Made by a program: the position numbers and the translations under genes. The notes under the pieces are model-generated. The model had not been told where the DNA came from. It worked only from the letters and a program-made list of their open reading frames with translations, and made no database searches. DNA of 64,000 nucleotides from Hypomesus transpacificus (taxonomy: Eukaryota; Chordata; Actinopteri; Osmeriformes; Osmeridae), in assembly GCF_021917145.1 (NCBI RefSeq), contig NC_061071.1, forward strand, positions 124,001 through 188,000, written 5' to 3'. Below are positions 1 to 12,900 of this stretch, piece by piece; position 1 is the stretch's first letter, and every line of letters starts with the position of its first letter.

Positions 1-671
1 AACTCACTTAATGACAGTCCTGTGTGTGCACTGTAGTGCTTCTATTGACAGAATACAAGATAATAATTTAATTGGGTTTTTTCCTGTTTCCAGCTATGCC
101 TCTTTGTGTGTTATAGAAGCCTTTGTCATTGTGTAGTTCTAGTTACAAGGCTTCCCCCGTGATGACATAACCCCTGACATAGCATAACATAGCATGATAT
201 TATCCTGACAGGATGACAGGCCACATCAAAGGATGTGGTTCCTTGGGAAATGACACGGTCCTCTCCACAAACACATGTCAACGCTTTGCTTCCTTTCTGT
301 GGATGTGTCTCACATTCACATGGACAGTCACTTGGCATAATGAAAAGGTCCCTTCACACCAGCTTTCCTGTTCACCCTTACATCAACGTTGCACAAAGCC
401 AAACCAAAATCTGTTCTCTGCCCTCTGGTCATGTCCTGGTGCAGAACGTGTAGACCAGTGAGTACCTATTTAGATTAAACATTTGGGTACGTAGAAAAGA
501 CAAATCAGTAGAACCTTCTTGCTCACTGAGGGCCATTCGGAGAAACACTTTAAAATACAACCGACCAGTGGGATGCTTTTCACTGAGGAACTTTGTGACA
601 TGGGTAACGTACTGAAATGTCACGTTTGAGCCTGGTGCGCATTAACCATGGCAAGCCCCTCGCTCACTCAC
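1..671 (-). other. rtraf intron 7 (partial)
   Basis: This stretch follows the donor of the last visible rtraf exon, which ends at 672 with GTGAGT on the minus strand. I could not find the expected C-terminal RTRAF residues in any frame, so it is read as intron. Short open frames here have no recognisable similarity. Confidence 0.6.
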
Positions 672-3042
672 CTCCAGTATCAAAGCCGAGGACGTGCTTA
701 TCCAAGGCCACGGGTAGACCCTGGAGAGGAGCAGGCAAAACAGGAAGTCATACATCACTGCAATTAAAAACCAATCAAGGTCCACAGGAAGTGCCAAATG
801 TACAGCCGGTCAACTCTGGAACAACTCCAAAGGCTGGCCACTGAAGAGAGACGACAAACAGTAGGCGTGCAAGGAGGTCACATGTTGTTCATTTTACCGA
901 GATGAAAGGCTGAAAATTACAGAGCTGTGGTACTAGTTAAGATTACGAGTGTGTCCAGAATTTGTTTGCAGTTCATGTTAAATGAGGCTGAAAGTAACCA
1001 TCTAGGATAAATACAGTTGAACCTCCTACCTGAACAGCTAGCTCGCAATTTCCCCCCTGGGATCAATACAGTGCTACTCTCCTCAGGCTGAAGACCATCT
1101 TCCAACTTACCTCTTTAGACTGACTGGCCTTCAGTATGGCCTCAGGGCTGAGCCTCTCTTGAATAAGGATCCTGATGGCCTTTTGGATCAAAGATGAAAA
1201 ACAAAAGAATTGAACGTGTGTTAAACACAGCAACGGTGGTTCCTTAGTGCATGCTTCCTGATCCGCATACTGACCTTCAGCATCACAAGATAGTCGTCGT
1301 GCCGTTGGATGTTTAGGATGTTAGCCAGGGCCATGACACCAGCCTTAAAGTCTGGGTTGTTGCCTTCAGAATCAAGACACACACACACACGGTTGTGGGA
1401 GTGATTAATCGGTCTGGTGGTCTAGCTGACACAGTTGGGTTGTCTTGCCTATTTCAATGTACCCTTCATTTAGTTTCTTTAATCAGACATTTATATTACA
1501 GTGAATGGTGGAGGACAGTTATAACTAGGACTTGAGGAGGACAGAGATGGATGAGCTGAAGAGGAGGAAGTGAAGAGAGGAGGAGAGGAGGAGGAAATAG
1601 TTGGATGAGACTAAATAAACACTAAAAAGCGTTACGGATGAGTGTGAGTTGGGTCACTGGGGCTCAATAAAGGAATGGGAGAAAGGGAAAGATAGATAGA
1701 GGGGAAGGGAGGGAGGAGGAGGGGGATCTGCATCCAGACGAGGACGAAACGAGGCCCGGCCCTACTCACTGTCCAGATGGATGAGAGGATCAGATGGTTT
1801 CTCAGTGTTGCTGGTGGCTGTGGCTTGTGGGCAGTTCTTGTACTTATCCACTGTTTGGGGAATAAAACAAGATAAGCCCTCAATGATTCCAGTTAGAATT
1901 ACTGAGACAATGATGCCATCTAGTGGACAATCTGGGCATTTTAGTACAGTGAAAGCAGCAGTAGGTACAATTAGTGCAGAAGAAGAAAAATACATAATAG
2001 AAGGATCACAGAAAGACAATAAGCTTTATTGAAAACTATTTTGTATAAGAATGTAATTATAAATGTACTGTACCATTGTCACCGTACTCAAAACGAACAG
2101 CTAGACCCAGCAACCAGTCAACTGCCTCTGGTCTTTCTTTGACACTGAATGGACAATTTACATCCTGAAGATACTGTGTAGTTAAAAGAATACATATTTT
2201 ACAACCTAGACATTGCCTGAATTACATAGTTCAACGAAAATGATACTGTGAAGATTATGATCATGATAGAAATGAAATGATTGCTTCCAATCTTCTGAAG
2301 TATTAAGTACTGTACATGTGAATTAGATTATGTATATAGTTGGGTGGTGACCTATGTAAGAGAGTGTGTGTGTGCGTGTGTGTGTGTGTGGTGGTGGTCC
2401 GGGGTGGGGCAAGAAAAATCCATCTGGGTGCTGCTTCTACAGTCTGCCTTACCGTCTCAAAATACTTGGGCCATTCGGAGCTTGGGATGTTTCTCAGGTT
2501 GCCACGGTCTTCGATTTTATAATGTCTGATTTTCTGATCCTCAATCCACACGATGAAATTCCTGAATTCGGTCTCATCTGCACAGCACAATACACAATAA
2601 CCCAATGTTACAGTCAGTTTTCAGCACAATGTTAAGTATTATAGGTTCCAAGTGCTAGCTAGACTGTGCAAGTACGCATAATTGGTCCTGTCTGACTTTA
2701 AACGATACCATCACTGCCGTCCAATGCACGCCATCTAGGTTATCCGGTTAGTTACCTACCAGGCAACCTACCCAAGTGATCCAATAAAAAGCTCCGGATG
2801 ATTTTATAACTAACTAACTAGCAAGTTGCAGATACTATTGTTTGCAAGTCTTCAACTAGCAACACTGGCCTAGCAAAAGTAAAGAGCTTGTTAGCTAGCT
2901 TAGCGAGCTACCAGCAAAGCATGGCAGTAGAGTGCTTGATTTCCATCCGTTTGTTTAAAAAATCGCTTGATTCTGTCCTACCTTTGCAATCAAATCCAGA
3001 TGGGTTGTGATAGTCCAAAGCTGTCAGCTTTCTTTTAAACAT
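672..3042 (-). CDS. rtraf: RTRAF (RNA transcription, translation and transport factor; C14orf166/CLE), 3'-truncated by window edge
   Basis: Seven coding exons are visible on the minus strand: 3042-2982, 2577-2453, 2173-2074, 1850-1770, 1363-1275, 1179-1111 and 720-672. All junctions are GT-AG and keep frame. The start reads MFKRKLTALDYHNP, followed by DETEFRNFIVWIEDQKIRHY, LLGLAVRFEYGDN, NNPDFKAGVMALAN and GLPVALDKHVLGFDTG. These blocks match vertebrate RTRAF in order. About 191 of roughly 244 residues are encoded; the C-terminal part lies left of base 1, and 1-671 is the intron before it. Family knowledge: RTRAF is a subunit of the tRNA-ligase complex with RTCB, DDX1 and FAM98, binds RNA polymerase II and takes part in RNA transport granules. 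It lies head-to-head with cenpf, with 928 bp between the two start codons. The orthology call is strong; no broken exon was seen. Confidence 0.95.
2363..2391. repeat. (TG)n microsatellite in rtraf intron
   Basis: A short TG run interrupted by one CG. It lies about 60 bases past the 5' splice site of rtraf exon 2, inside the intron. Confidence 0.85.
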
Positions 3043-3126
3043 TTCTACATATGTTTGTTTAAAGCAAATGTGCGTCAGCTAGCTACTAAGTTGCGTCTGG
3101 CAGGCCAATGTACTGAATGAATGGTA

Positions 3127-3157
3127 ACTTCCGGCAGCTGATGATCACGTGACGTCA
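3127..3157 (-). promoter_or_regulatory. rtraf-proximal promoter motifs (ETS, E-box, CRE)
   Basis: About 85-115 bp upstream of the rtraf start lie ACTTCCGG (3127-3134, an ETS/GABP-type site), CACGTG (3146-3151) and the palindromic CRE core TGACGTCA (3150-3157), which overlaps the E-box. No TATA box is evident. Such a cluster is common in housekeeping promoters. Function is inferred from motif identity and position only. Confidence 0.5.
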
Positions 3158-3440
3158 CAGCTAACACTGTCCTGCAGTGACTAAACATATCCACGGGTCG
3201 GCAGCAGAGCGCTATCAACAGGATTTAAAGACAATTCAATGACGGTCTCCAACTCCGCCTTCTTTTGCAAATGATACTGACTTTATTGTCGGACAAGATT
3301 TAAAAATATATATTGCGGGGCACTATGTACATTCTTAATGATCACTACATAAACCACCTGACCTTTACAAGCACAAAAGACAACAATCACAACAAATAGG
3401 CATTTAAAAAACAAAACAAAAATGACGACATAATACGTGG

Positions 3441-3524
3441 CCAATCAAACGTGTTTCAAACGAATCCAACCACCCAATGGGAACGGCGTACTGGAGAGCG
3501 TGGCGGATGTTAGTCGATTTTGAA
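3441..3524 (+). promoter_or_regulatory. cenpf promoter: paired CCAAT boxes and CHR-like element
   Basis: Two same-strand CCAAT boxes (3441-3445 and 3474-3478) are spaced 33 bp apart, followed by TTTGAA (3519-3524), which matches the CHR consensus. A probable non-coding first exon ends at 3566 with the donor GTAAGT at 3567. This architecture is the established signature of G2/M genes controlled by NF-Y and the DREAM/MuvB complexes, and it fits CENPF, whose expression peaks in G2/M. The motifs are seen directly; regulation is inferred. Confidence 0.55.
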
Positions 3525-3566
3525 TTTTCAGATTTTACCACAAGAAGATACGGGATCGCGCCCAAA

Positions 3567-3960
3567 GTAAGTGACTGAATAGCAACACACATTTACTCCA
3601 TGAGGTTGTGTTTCTCATAAGTTTCATATTCAGCGATGTTCTCAATGCTAAATATTAACGTTTTGCGTAATGTGGCATTTTTTTGTATTGGTTGTTTTCA
3701 TTTGAATCTGTAACGCTAGTATGGCCAGTACCTTGTTGGCTATCTAGCGCCCGGTAGCTACTCAGCGTATACTTTGTTGCGAGCTAAATATTATCCGTTT
3801 CAAAATGATTCATTCAAGAAATATAGTTTATAATAGCTACCCAATATCTAGCTATAGTACCTTCCTTATGCCAACTCGTCCAAGTTAAGCTACAGGCTAC
3901 AGCGTACACTCAATTGTAATCAAAGCTTTCGGGGTGTTTAAGTCCAACATAACGTTACAG
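3567..3960 (+). other. cenpf 5'-UTR intron (predicted)
   Basis: A strong donor (AAA|GTAAGTGA at 3567) and an acceptor (TTACAG ending at 3960) bracket this interval. The coding exon begins ten bases later with the ATG at 3971. The first, non-coding exon would therefore end at 3566. A cDNA would be needed to fix the transcription start. Confidence 0.5.
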
Positions 3961-3970
3961 GTAGTCAATC

Positions 3971-6900
3971 ATGAGTTGGGCGGTGGAGGAATGGAAAGAT
4001 GGCCTTTCGGGGAAAGCCCTCCAGAAAGTCCAGGAGCTCGAAGGCCAGCTGGACAAATATAAAAAAGAGAAAAATCAGAAACAGTTTCAGCTGGACTCTC
4101 TGGAGGCTGCCTTGCAGAAACAGAAACAAAAGGTAATGATCGCGCTATGCTACTGTAACCAGATCTCTGTCCAAAAGCAGTCGAAAATCTTTTTTTTACT
4201 TCTTTCTTAAATGCGAAAATTCTTTCAACACTTTGCGAACTCAGCCAGCGCTTGAATTCCTAAGAGGAAGAGGGAGATCAAAACCATACAATACATTGAC
4301 CTTTTTCTTTGTCTGTATGTGGATGTCCATCTGTGCATTACGTTTGACCATCGCGATACTCTCTGGTCAGATGGACAGTGAGAAGAGTGAGGCATCGGCT
4401 ATGAAGAGGGAGAACCAGTCTCTGTTGGAGTCATGTGACTCTCTGGAAAAGGCTCGTCAGAAGGCAAGCCACGACCTCACTGTGAAAGAACAACAGGTGA
4501 ACTACCTCGAGGGTCAACTCAGCGCGAGCAAGAGGACTATCGAACGCCTGGAGCAGGAGCTGAAGAAGTGAGTATGCTCGCAGGAACAGGGCTGTTGCTA
4601 ATTTGTACTCCTGACCACAAAATCGAAATCATACAAGGAAGTATGGGGTTGACCAGTATGTCTGACCAAGTTCCTTAGAATTGTCCACCCCCCCCCCCCC
4701 CTCCTGTTACTGTGCCACTGCAGTGGTATATATTAGCTACATACCTTAACCGTTTTCGTCACACACAGGTAACACAGCGACTAATCATACGACAGTGGTT
4801 ATCAGTGAAAAGTTATGTGTTCTTTTCACAGGTACAAGAATGACTTTGACAGGTCGCAAACCTCCCACTCGTCTGAGCTGCAGTCCTTTTGCACCCCACA
4901 GAAGACTTTTGCCACCCCTGCAGCCACTCCCAGCTTTAGACAGAATGGTAACATTTGATTTATAAATATTGTCAACAGCAGACAAGCTGTTGTCATTTGA
5001 TAGCCTGCGTTGTATAATTGCACATTCAATGTACATTTTTCTGGAATCAGATGTATTTTAGTTTATTCTTTTTTCTCCTTCCCCTCTCACCCTTAGATTC
5101 CAGGCTTGAAGATCTGCAGGAGAGATATAACCATGAGTTGGAAGAGAGGAAGAGACTGGAGGCTGAGCTGAAAATAATGCAAGTCAAGGTGAGTAGTTTT
5201 GTAGTAGAGGTGGACACACAAGATAAACAGACAATAGAATAAAAATAATAATAATGTGATTCTTCATGGAAAGATCTTTTTAGATGTATACAAATTGTGC
5301 ATGTTGTGTTTGATCTCAGATGTTAAATCAGTCGTCCGTGAGCCACAAGGACATAGCAGCCCGGCAACAGGCTGGCTCTTCGATATTCCCATGGCAACAG
5401 CAGAACCAATCGCAGAGCCACCAGTCCCAGGGAGCCATAGAAACGCCACTGAAGAGGCGTGGCGGTGCGGCGTCCTCTGGCTTCCTGTGGAACGCGGAGG
5501 AAACGCCCGTTAAGACGAACCAACGAATCAGCACGTCCGTATCGCATGGCGTCTCTGGAGACTCCTCCCACCAACAGATGGAGCAGCTAAGGACCCTCAA
5601 CCACGGTGGGAACATTTCCCCCACCTTTGTTAAAACTATTGATAGCGATAACTGTGTCTCAGTTCTTGACCCCTCTGTAGAGTTTAGAGACACTGCGTGC
5701 TCATCTCCGACACTTCATGCCTTTAGTGTGTTATATAACTGTGCTCCTAAGTCTATAAGGGATTATATATAGATGTATCTATAGATATGCTTCTTGTGTG
5801 CAAGGCATTTGAGAAACAAGATTTTGAATGACACGGTGTGTGGCCAGGCTAGGCCATTTCTCAGAGTGCCATCTTGTGTCTCAACACATGTTTGTTTGTT
5901 TTCGTCTGGTGGGTCAGAGCTGAAGAGCAGAGTGGGTGAGCTGGAGCATCGTGTGGCCGCCCAGGACAGAGAGGTGAAGAGCCAGGCGTCCAGGCTGCAG
6001 GAGCTCCTGGCCCAGCTGGACCAGGTCCGGAGGGACCTGACCGAGAAGGACCGCGCCCTGAGCAAGAGCCGGGACGACGTCGCCAAGGCCACCACGCAGC
6101 ACGAACAGGCTGTCGCCAAGGTAACGGCGAGAGGGAGTGTTTAGTCTCTTGTCTTGAACGCAAAGTGCTGCAAACTAGCGTGCCTCGCGTTCCTGCTGCC
6201 TCGCGTTCTGCGTGCCTCGCGTTCTGCTTGCCTCACGTTCTGTGTGCCTTTCCCAGTGTGCGTCAGTGGAACAGAAGCTGAAGCAGGTGTCTGAGGAGAT
6301 CAGTTGCCAGAGGCACAATGCTGAGAGCTCCAAAAGAGCCCTGGAGCAGAAGATTAAGGATCAGGAGAAGGAGAGCCAGAAGGTCAGTCGTCGTTTATCT
6401 GTCCACTCTTATCCTCATCTGTGACTATGACTCTGACTATGATGGTTGTTTATTCCAACAAAAACATGAATTGGAACTCATGTCCTGGCATCTTAAGGTT
6501 TTGATGAGCTTTCAACACCTAGTTGACCTCTTTCGGTGTTTTTCCAGGAGCTGGCACACCTGCAGAGCAGCCACCAGGCCCTAGATCAGCAGTTCAACCA
6601 GACCAAGACCAAGCTAAACCAAGAGATCCAGCAAGCCAAGAAAGACCACAACATCGTCCAGTCTGAGCTAGAAAAGGTAAGACAAGTCCATCGCAAATGA
6701 GGAATGATGTGTTGTCTACACCTAGCTCAAGGTGACGTGTTCTAGTATTTTTTAAATATTATTATTAATGTTATTATCTCACGATAATGCAATTTACATT
6801 TCGGCCATGTTGCTGATCTAGCTTTTTCTCTTCTCCACCTCAGCTGACATTCCAGAAAGTTCAGATGGAGAAAGAAGTGGAGGAGCAGAAACAGAAGTTG

Positions 6901-9900
6901 TTCCGGTCTGAGCAGAGCCTGCAGGCCAGCCAGACCAAGGAGCTTGACATCAGGAAGAAGTTTGAGGTACGGCAAACCTCTAGTTGCCAGTGTTGTCTCT
7001 CTGTCACGGCCCAGTATTCAGGGGGTCAGATGGCTGAGTGGTTAAAGAGTCGGGCTATTAATCAGAAGGTTGTTTGATCGATTCCCGGCCCATGCCAAAT
7101 GATGTTTTGTCTTTGGGCAAGGCACTTCACCCTACTGGCCCCGGGGAGAATGTCCCTGGCCTGTACTCACTGTAAGTCGCTCTGGATAAAAGTGTATGCT
7201 AAATGTAAATTTACTAGGTGATCCTTACCTTCTGAAGCTGATTGCGATAGGTGCTGCTAATTAAATCGTGTGTCAAGCAAGCTTAGGAGTGTCCTGTTCT
7301 CAAGTGGAAATCTATTTTTGTTATTTGATGTTTAACGTCAGGGTCTCTACGTTCTGTGATGATATTTGTTGGTTTGTCCAGGAGCTGCAGAAGGAGAAGA
7401 ACAACCTGAGCTCCCAGCTGGAGCAGGGTGGCAGGAAGCTGTCTCAGCTGGAGGAGGAGAGGAAGACCTGGGAGCAGAACCTGAAACGCAGCCAAAACAT
7501 GGTGGAAGACCTGAGAGGTAGACTATCACTGTCTGATGTTGGATTTTGTTTGTTGTTGTTGCGCTTTGCGCTGTGTTTAGTTCAGGAAGTAATGGTTTTA
7601 AATGCTTTATCGTAACAGCTAAAACTGAAGCTCAGGGTGAGGAGCTGAAAGGACTTAAGACAAAACTGGAGAGTCAAGCCATGGCCTCCTCCCAGGATCT
7701 GGAGAACCTGAAGAAAAGTCTGTCCGACACGGAAGTGAAAATAGAGAAGTCCCACGTCGAGCTGCAGAAGCAAAAGCAAGAGGTGGAACAGCTGTCAATC
7801 AAGCTCAACGCCATGGAGAACGAGAACAAAGACCTGAAGGCAACCTTGGGCAGCAGCCAGAAAGAGTGTGTGGACCTGAGAAAGGAACACGAATCTCTGC
7901 TTCAGTGGAAAACCGAGAAGGAAGCACTTATTAACGACACCGAGACCGTGCAGCAAGGCCTGACCAGCAGAATCAGCGAGCTGGAGAAGAGCGCGGTGTC
8001 CCTGAACGACGACAACAGCGTTCTAAAGGACCTGCTGAAAACCCTAGAAGAGGAGAAGGCCAGTCTGTGCGGTCAGATCGATTCCCTCAAGAGTGAACTG
8101 CTCAACAAGTGCACCGAGCTGGAGGAGAAAGAGCGACTGCGCGAAGAGCTCCTGGCCCAGCTGTCTGAGGTCGGACAGAAGCACTCCAAAGACCTGGAGA
8201 ACGTAGGGCTCCAGGTCACACGCCTGGAAGACCAGGTGAAAGACGTAGAGAGCCGTCTCCAGCAAGAAAGCGATAGGGCGGAGAGGGCAGAGAAGTCTCA
8301 CGTGGAGCTCTCGGAGCAGTACCAGGTGGCCTGCGACATGGCCCAGTCCAAAGACTCTGTGATCGAGCTGGGCCAGGCTGAGGTATCTCGGCTCCAGGAG
8401 AGTGTCGCCCAGGCCACCGCCCAGCTGGATCAGCTGCAGGCCAGGCTTGCGGAGGAAAGGACCTCTCTCCTGAGGGATTGCGAGGAGAGCGTAGCCGTAA
8501 AGGCGGAGGAGGCGGAGCAGGCCAAGCTGGGGCTGATCAAGTCTCAACAGGAGCTCTCCTTCTTCCAAGACCAGGTTTCATCTCTAGAATCAGCCCTGAA
8601 GTTTCATAAAGACTTGGGGGCTGACCTTCAGACTAAGTTTGATGACTTGGTGAAAACTAAAGAGGATCTCTTGGAGAAGCTCTCTGAGGCTGATAAAAAG
8701 AAAGAGGGTTTGCAAACGGAAATCGATGCCCTTTCGGAACGGGCGAAGACGGCCGCCAAACTTCAGGAGCAATGTGACGTACTGACAGCTGCGGATCAGG
8801 AAAAACAAAATGCCCTACAGAATATGTCAGAGGCTTTAGCCCAGACAGAGAATGACATTAAGACACTCAAGGCACAGACGAGTGCTGCAGAGGACAAGGC
8901 TTCTGAAGTGGAGAAGCTCAATGAACAGCTGTCAGAAAAAGTACAGGAGATTGAAAAGGAGGGAGAGGCAAAATATCAAAGCCTTCACGACTCCCTGAAT
9001 GAAGAGAAAGATATTCTCCTGAAGCAGATCGCTGCGCTTAAGGAAGAGATTTCTGAGAGAGAGGCTTCGGCAGAGATGCTTTCTGCTTTGAAAACCGAGC
9101 TGGAAGAGGTAAACCAGATGTGTGCTGACCTCAGAAAGACCTTGGATGCTTTAGAGAAGAGTCATGCGTCTGCTCTTGAGCNNNNNNNNNNNNNNNNNNN
9201 NNNNNNNNNNNNNNNNNNNNNNNNNNNNNNNNNNNNNNNNNNNNNNNNNNNNNNNNNNNNNNNNNNNNNNNNNNNNNNNNNNNNNNNNNNNNNNNNNNNN
9301 NNNNNNNNNNNNNNNNNNNNNNNNNNNNNNNNNNNNNNNNNNNNNNNNNNNNNNNNNNNNNNNNNNNNNNNNNNNNNNNNNNNNNNNNNNNNNNNNNNNN
9401 NNNNNNNNNNNNNNNNNNNNNNNNNNNNNNNNNNNNNNNNNNNNNNNNNNNNNNNNNNNNNNNNNNNNNNNNNNNNNNNNNNNNNNNNNNNNNNNNNNNN
9501 NNNNNNNNNNNNNNNNNNNNNNNNNNNNNNNNNNNNNNNNNNNNNNNNNNNNNNNNNNNNNNNNNNNNNNNNNNNNNNNNNNNNNNNNNNNNNNNNNNNN
9601 NNNNNNNNNNNNNNNNNNNNNNNNNNNNNNNNNNNNNNNNNNNNNNNNNNNNNNNNNNNNNNNNNNNNNNNNNNNNNNNNNGTCTGCTCTTGAGCACAAT
9701 GCAAACCTGGAGAGCAGCGTGGAGGAGAAAATCAAACAAATAGCCTGTCAGGAGAACGAGATCAAAGAAATCTCCCAACGACGCCATGATGAATTTGAGA
9801 AACTGAAGGAGGAACAGGAGAGGAAATGCAAAGAGGCAGCAGAGGCTAAGGAGCTGTGGGAGAGCGCCTCGTCAGAGCTCTCGAAGCTCAGGGAGGACGG

Positions 9901-12900
9901 TACCTCTCGCGACAGCAAGCTGAAGGAAGTTGACGAGGCTTATAACCTGGCTTGCCAAGAGGTCGAAAACTGGAAAGAAGCCATGTCGAGCCAGCAGAAA
10001 GAGATGAAGTCAATGAAAAGTTCTCTCTCTGCTGCTACCAACGGCCTAGAAGAGAAGGATAACGAGATCAAGAATCTGAAGGATAAGTTGAACCATGCGC
10101 AAGCAGAGCAGGCCAAAGCAACCGATTCCCTCAAGGAGAAGGTCATGAGTATGAACAGGATCAAGGTCCAGCTAGAGATGCTTCAAATGGACCTGGAGGA
10201 CAACGAAGCCTGCATCAGCTCCTACGAAGCACAGATAGAGGAGCTGAGAGGAACTGTGGCTGCTCTGGAGGTCAAACTAGCGGAGAGTGAGACTCTGAAG
10301 TCCACTCTAGAGCGCGAGTTGGAAGAGATCAAAACCCAGAGATCCGTCCTAGAGACCCGGTTTGAGTCCCTTGAGGAGGAACTTTCCTCAAGGAGCACTG
10401 AAGTCACACAGCTGGCTGCTAGTCTGGAGGATGCTCACAGGCAGAACCAGACTCACCTTACCTCTGCTGACCAGGTGAGTTCTCTGCAGGCCACGGTCGA
10501 CGGTGTCCTGGAGCAGTTGGAAGAGGAAGTTAGGAAACGTGGAACCGTCGATGCTAATGTGACTCAGCTAACTGAGGAGAAACTCCAGCTGGATGCTAAC
10601 GTGACTCGGCTAACTGAGGAGAAACTCCAGCTGGATGCTAACGTGACTCTGCTAACTGAGGAGAAACTCCAGCTGGATGCTAACATGGCTCAGCTAACTG
10701 AGGAGAAACTCCAGCTGGATGCTAATGTGACTCAGCTAACTGAGGAGAAACTCCAGCTGGATGCTAACGTGGCTCAGCTAACTGAGGAGAAACTCCAGCT
10801 GGATGCTAACATGACTCTGCTAACTGAGGAGAAACTCCAGCTGGATGCTAACGTGACTCTGCTAACTGAGGAGAAACTCCAGCTGGATGCTAACGTGGCT
10901 CAGCTAACTGAGGAGAAACTCCAGCTGGATGCTAATGTGACTCGGCTAACAGAGGAAAAACTCCAGCTGGATGCTAACGTGACTCGGTTAACTGAGGAGA
11001 AACTCCAGCTGGATGCCGACTTGAAGAGGCACGAACTGAACTCCCGAGACGAGGTGGAGGCGGTCAAACGAGAGAACGAACGCCTCCAAGCGGCCCTCCT
11101 GAGCCTAACTGAAGAACACGAAGGTCTGAAGGTTGCCGTTGAGAGGGCCGACCGGAGTAAGGAGGAGGCCGGTGTGAGGAACCAAGAGTTTGAGAGGGAG
11201 CAAGCAGAGTTGCACAGGAGGCTCGCAGGGTTGCAGGAGGAGTCGACCTCATTTAAGGAACAGTATGACGTCCTGCTGGCCCAAGTGACAGAGCAGCAGA
11301 GTCGTCTCCTGCAACTGCACACTGAGCATGTGCAGCAGGAAGAGGTCAGGAGAACATCAGAGTCGATGGTGGTCATCAACTCAACACTGGAGGAAGAGGA
11401 CGCGACAGGTGAGTCGAGTCATAATGACGTCATCATTTGGAATAAGAGGATTTTAAGATTCAGTGGTTTTTTTACTTGAAATGAGACCACTGATGATGCA
11501 ACTAAGCCGTAGACTTTTCATCCGTGTCAACTTCAGGGGCAAAGCCGTCAGACAGAATCAACAGCAGCATGGAGGGGGTGAATGGAGGAGGAGAAGAGTC
11601 GTCGATGAAGTCTGAAGAGTGGGAGGATCTATCTGGTGTGTTTGAGGAGCTGGTCCAGACCATGGAGGAGGAGAAGGAGAAGGAGGGGGAGGAGGAGTGG
11701 AAGGAGGAGGAGTTGAGAACCTCCCTGGAGCCTACTCAGGAGCCGCTGGAACAGCAGCAACATCCTGCACAGCAGGTACGACCTTTTCAGGAAAGACATC
11801 CTAGGTTTAGAACGTCCACTAATGCTATTCTGTTTAATTCATTTCTTCTTATCTCCGTTTTTTTTTTTTTTTACCTCTGACTTATCGAAATACGGTCTTG
11901 TGAGAGGTCTGGGTGGTCATTGTTTTACATTTCCACAGGAGGCCTCAGACAGCATTGAGGAGCTGGTCTGTACCGCTGCACCCGAACCCATTGAGAGCGC
12001 AAACGGCAGCATCACGGATAGTTTGTCTCCGACAACCACCACCCCTCCTCATCCCCACCCTGTACGGCCAGGGACCGACCTAGAGGTGAACGGGGAGGCG
12101 GTCCAAAGGCTGCAGGGGGAGCTCCTGAGCCTCCACGCCCAATTCGACCTCCTGACCTCCGAGATGGCCCTCAGGAAGGAGCTGTGCTCCCAGCTGGAGG
12201 TCAGAGTTCAGGCGGCCGAGGAAGAAAGTTGTGGCTCCGCACAGAGGCTCTCCGCCGCGCTGAAGGAGAGACGGGAGATGGAGGACAAGCTGTTGGCGCT
12301 TGCAGAGGAGGCAGACTCTCTGAGGCTGCAGCTTCAGACGTCTAAGTGTCAGTTGTCTGATGTCCTGGAGATGCTGGAGAACCTGGAGGTGGCCAAAGGT
12401 AAGGAACAACGATCACGCTTGGTTTGCTTGGTTTATGATGGAAAAAAACGCCTGGAGCCGTCTGCAGAAAAAACTACAACTTTGGACGGATTCGGTTCCG
12501 TACCATAATGCCGTAGTTCATTTGACTTTAACTCTCCTCCAGGTGGCTGGGACGAGCGGTTCCTCCAGCAGGAGAGTGAGTTGAAGAGGGTTCGCTCGGA
12601 GAAGGCCAACCTGGAGTCTCACATCCTGTCAATGGAGGCGGACCTGGAGATTATGCAGGGCCACAAGCTCCGCCTGGAGGGGGAGGTGGAGGCCCAGCGC
12701 CGGGCTGCCTCTGTCCTGGAGCAGCAGCTAGGGGCCCTGGGGGCTGACGCCAGCCAGCTGCGGACGGAGCTGGGGGCCGTCACCGAGGACCGAGATGAGC
12801 TCGGCCTCTCCCTCGCCCGGTGGAAAGAAGAGGCGGAAAACCTGGAGAAGACCAACGTAGACACCAGGGAGCTCATCAAGATCCTGGAGGAGGATATCCG

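Noticed and set aside
9131..9787. Open frames made mostly of X
   Set aside because: They exist only because the 500-N gap contains no stop codons.
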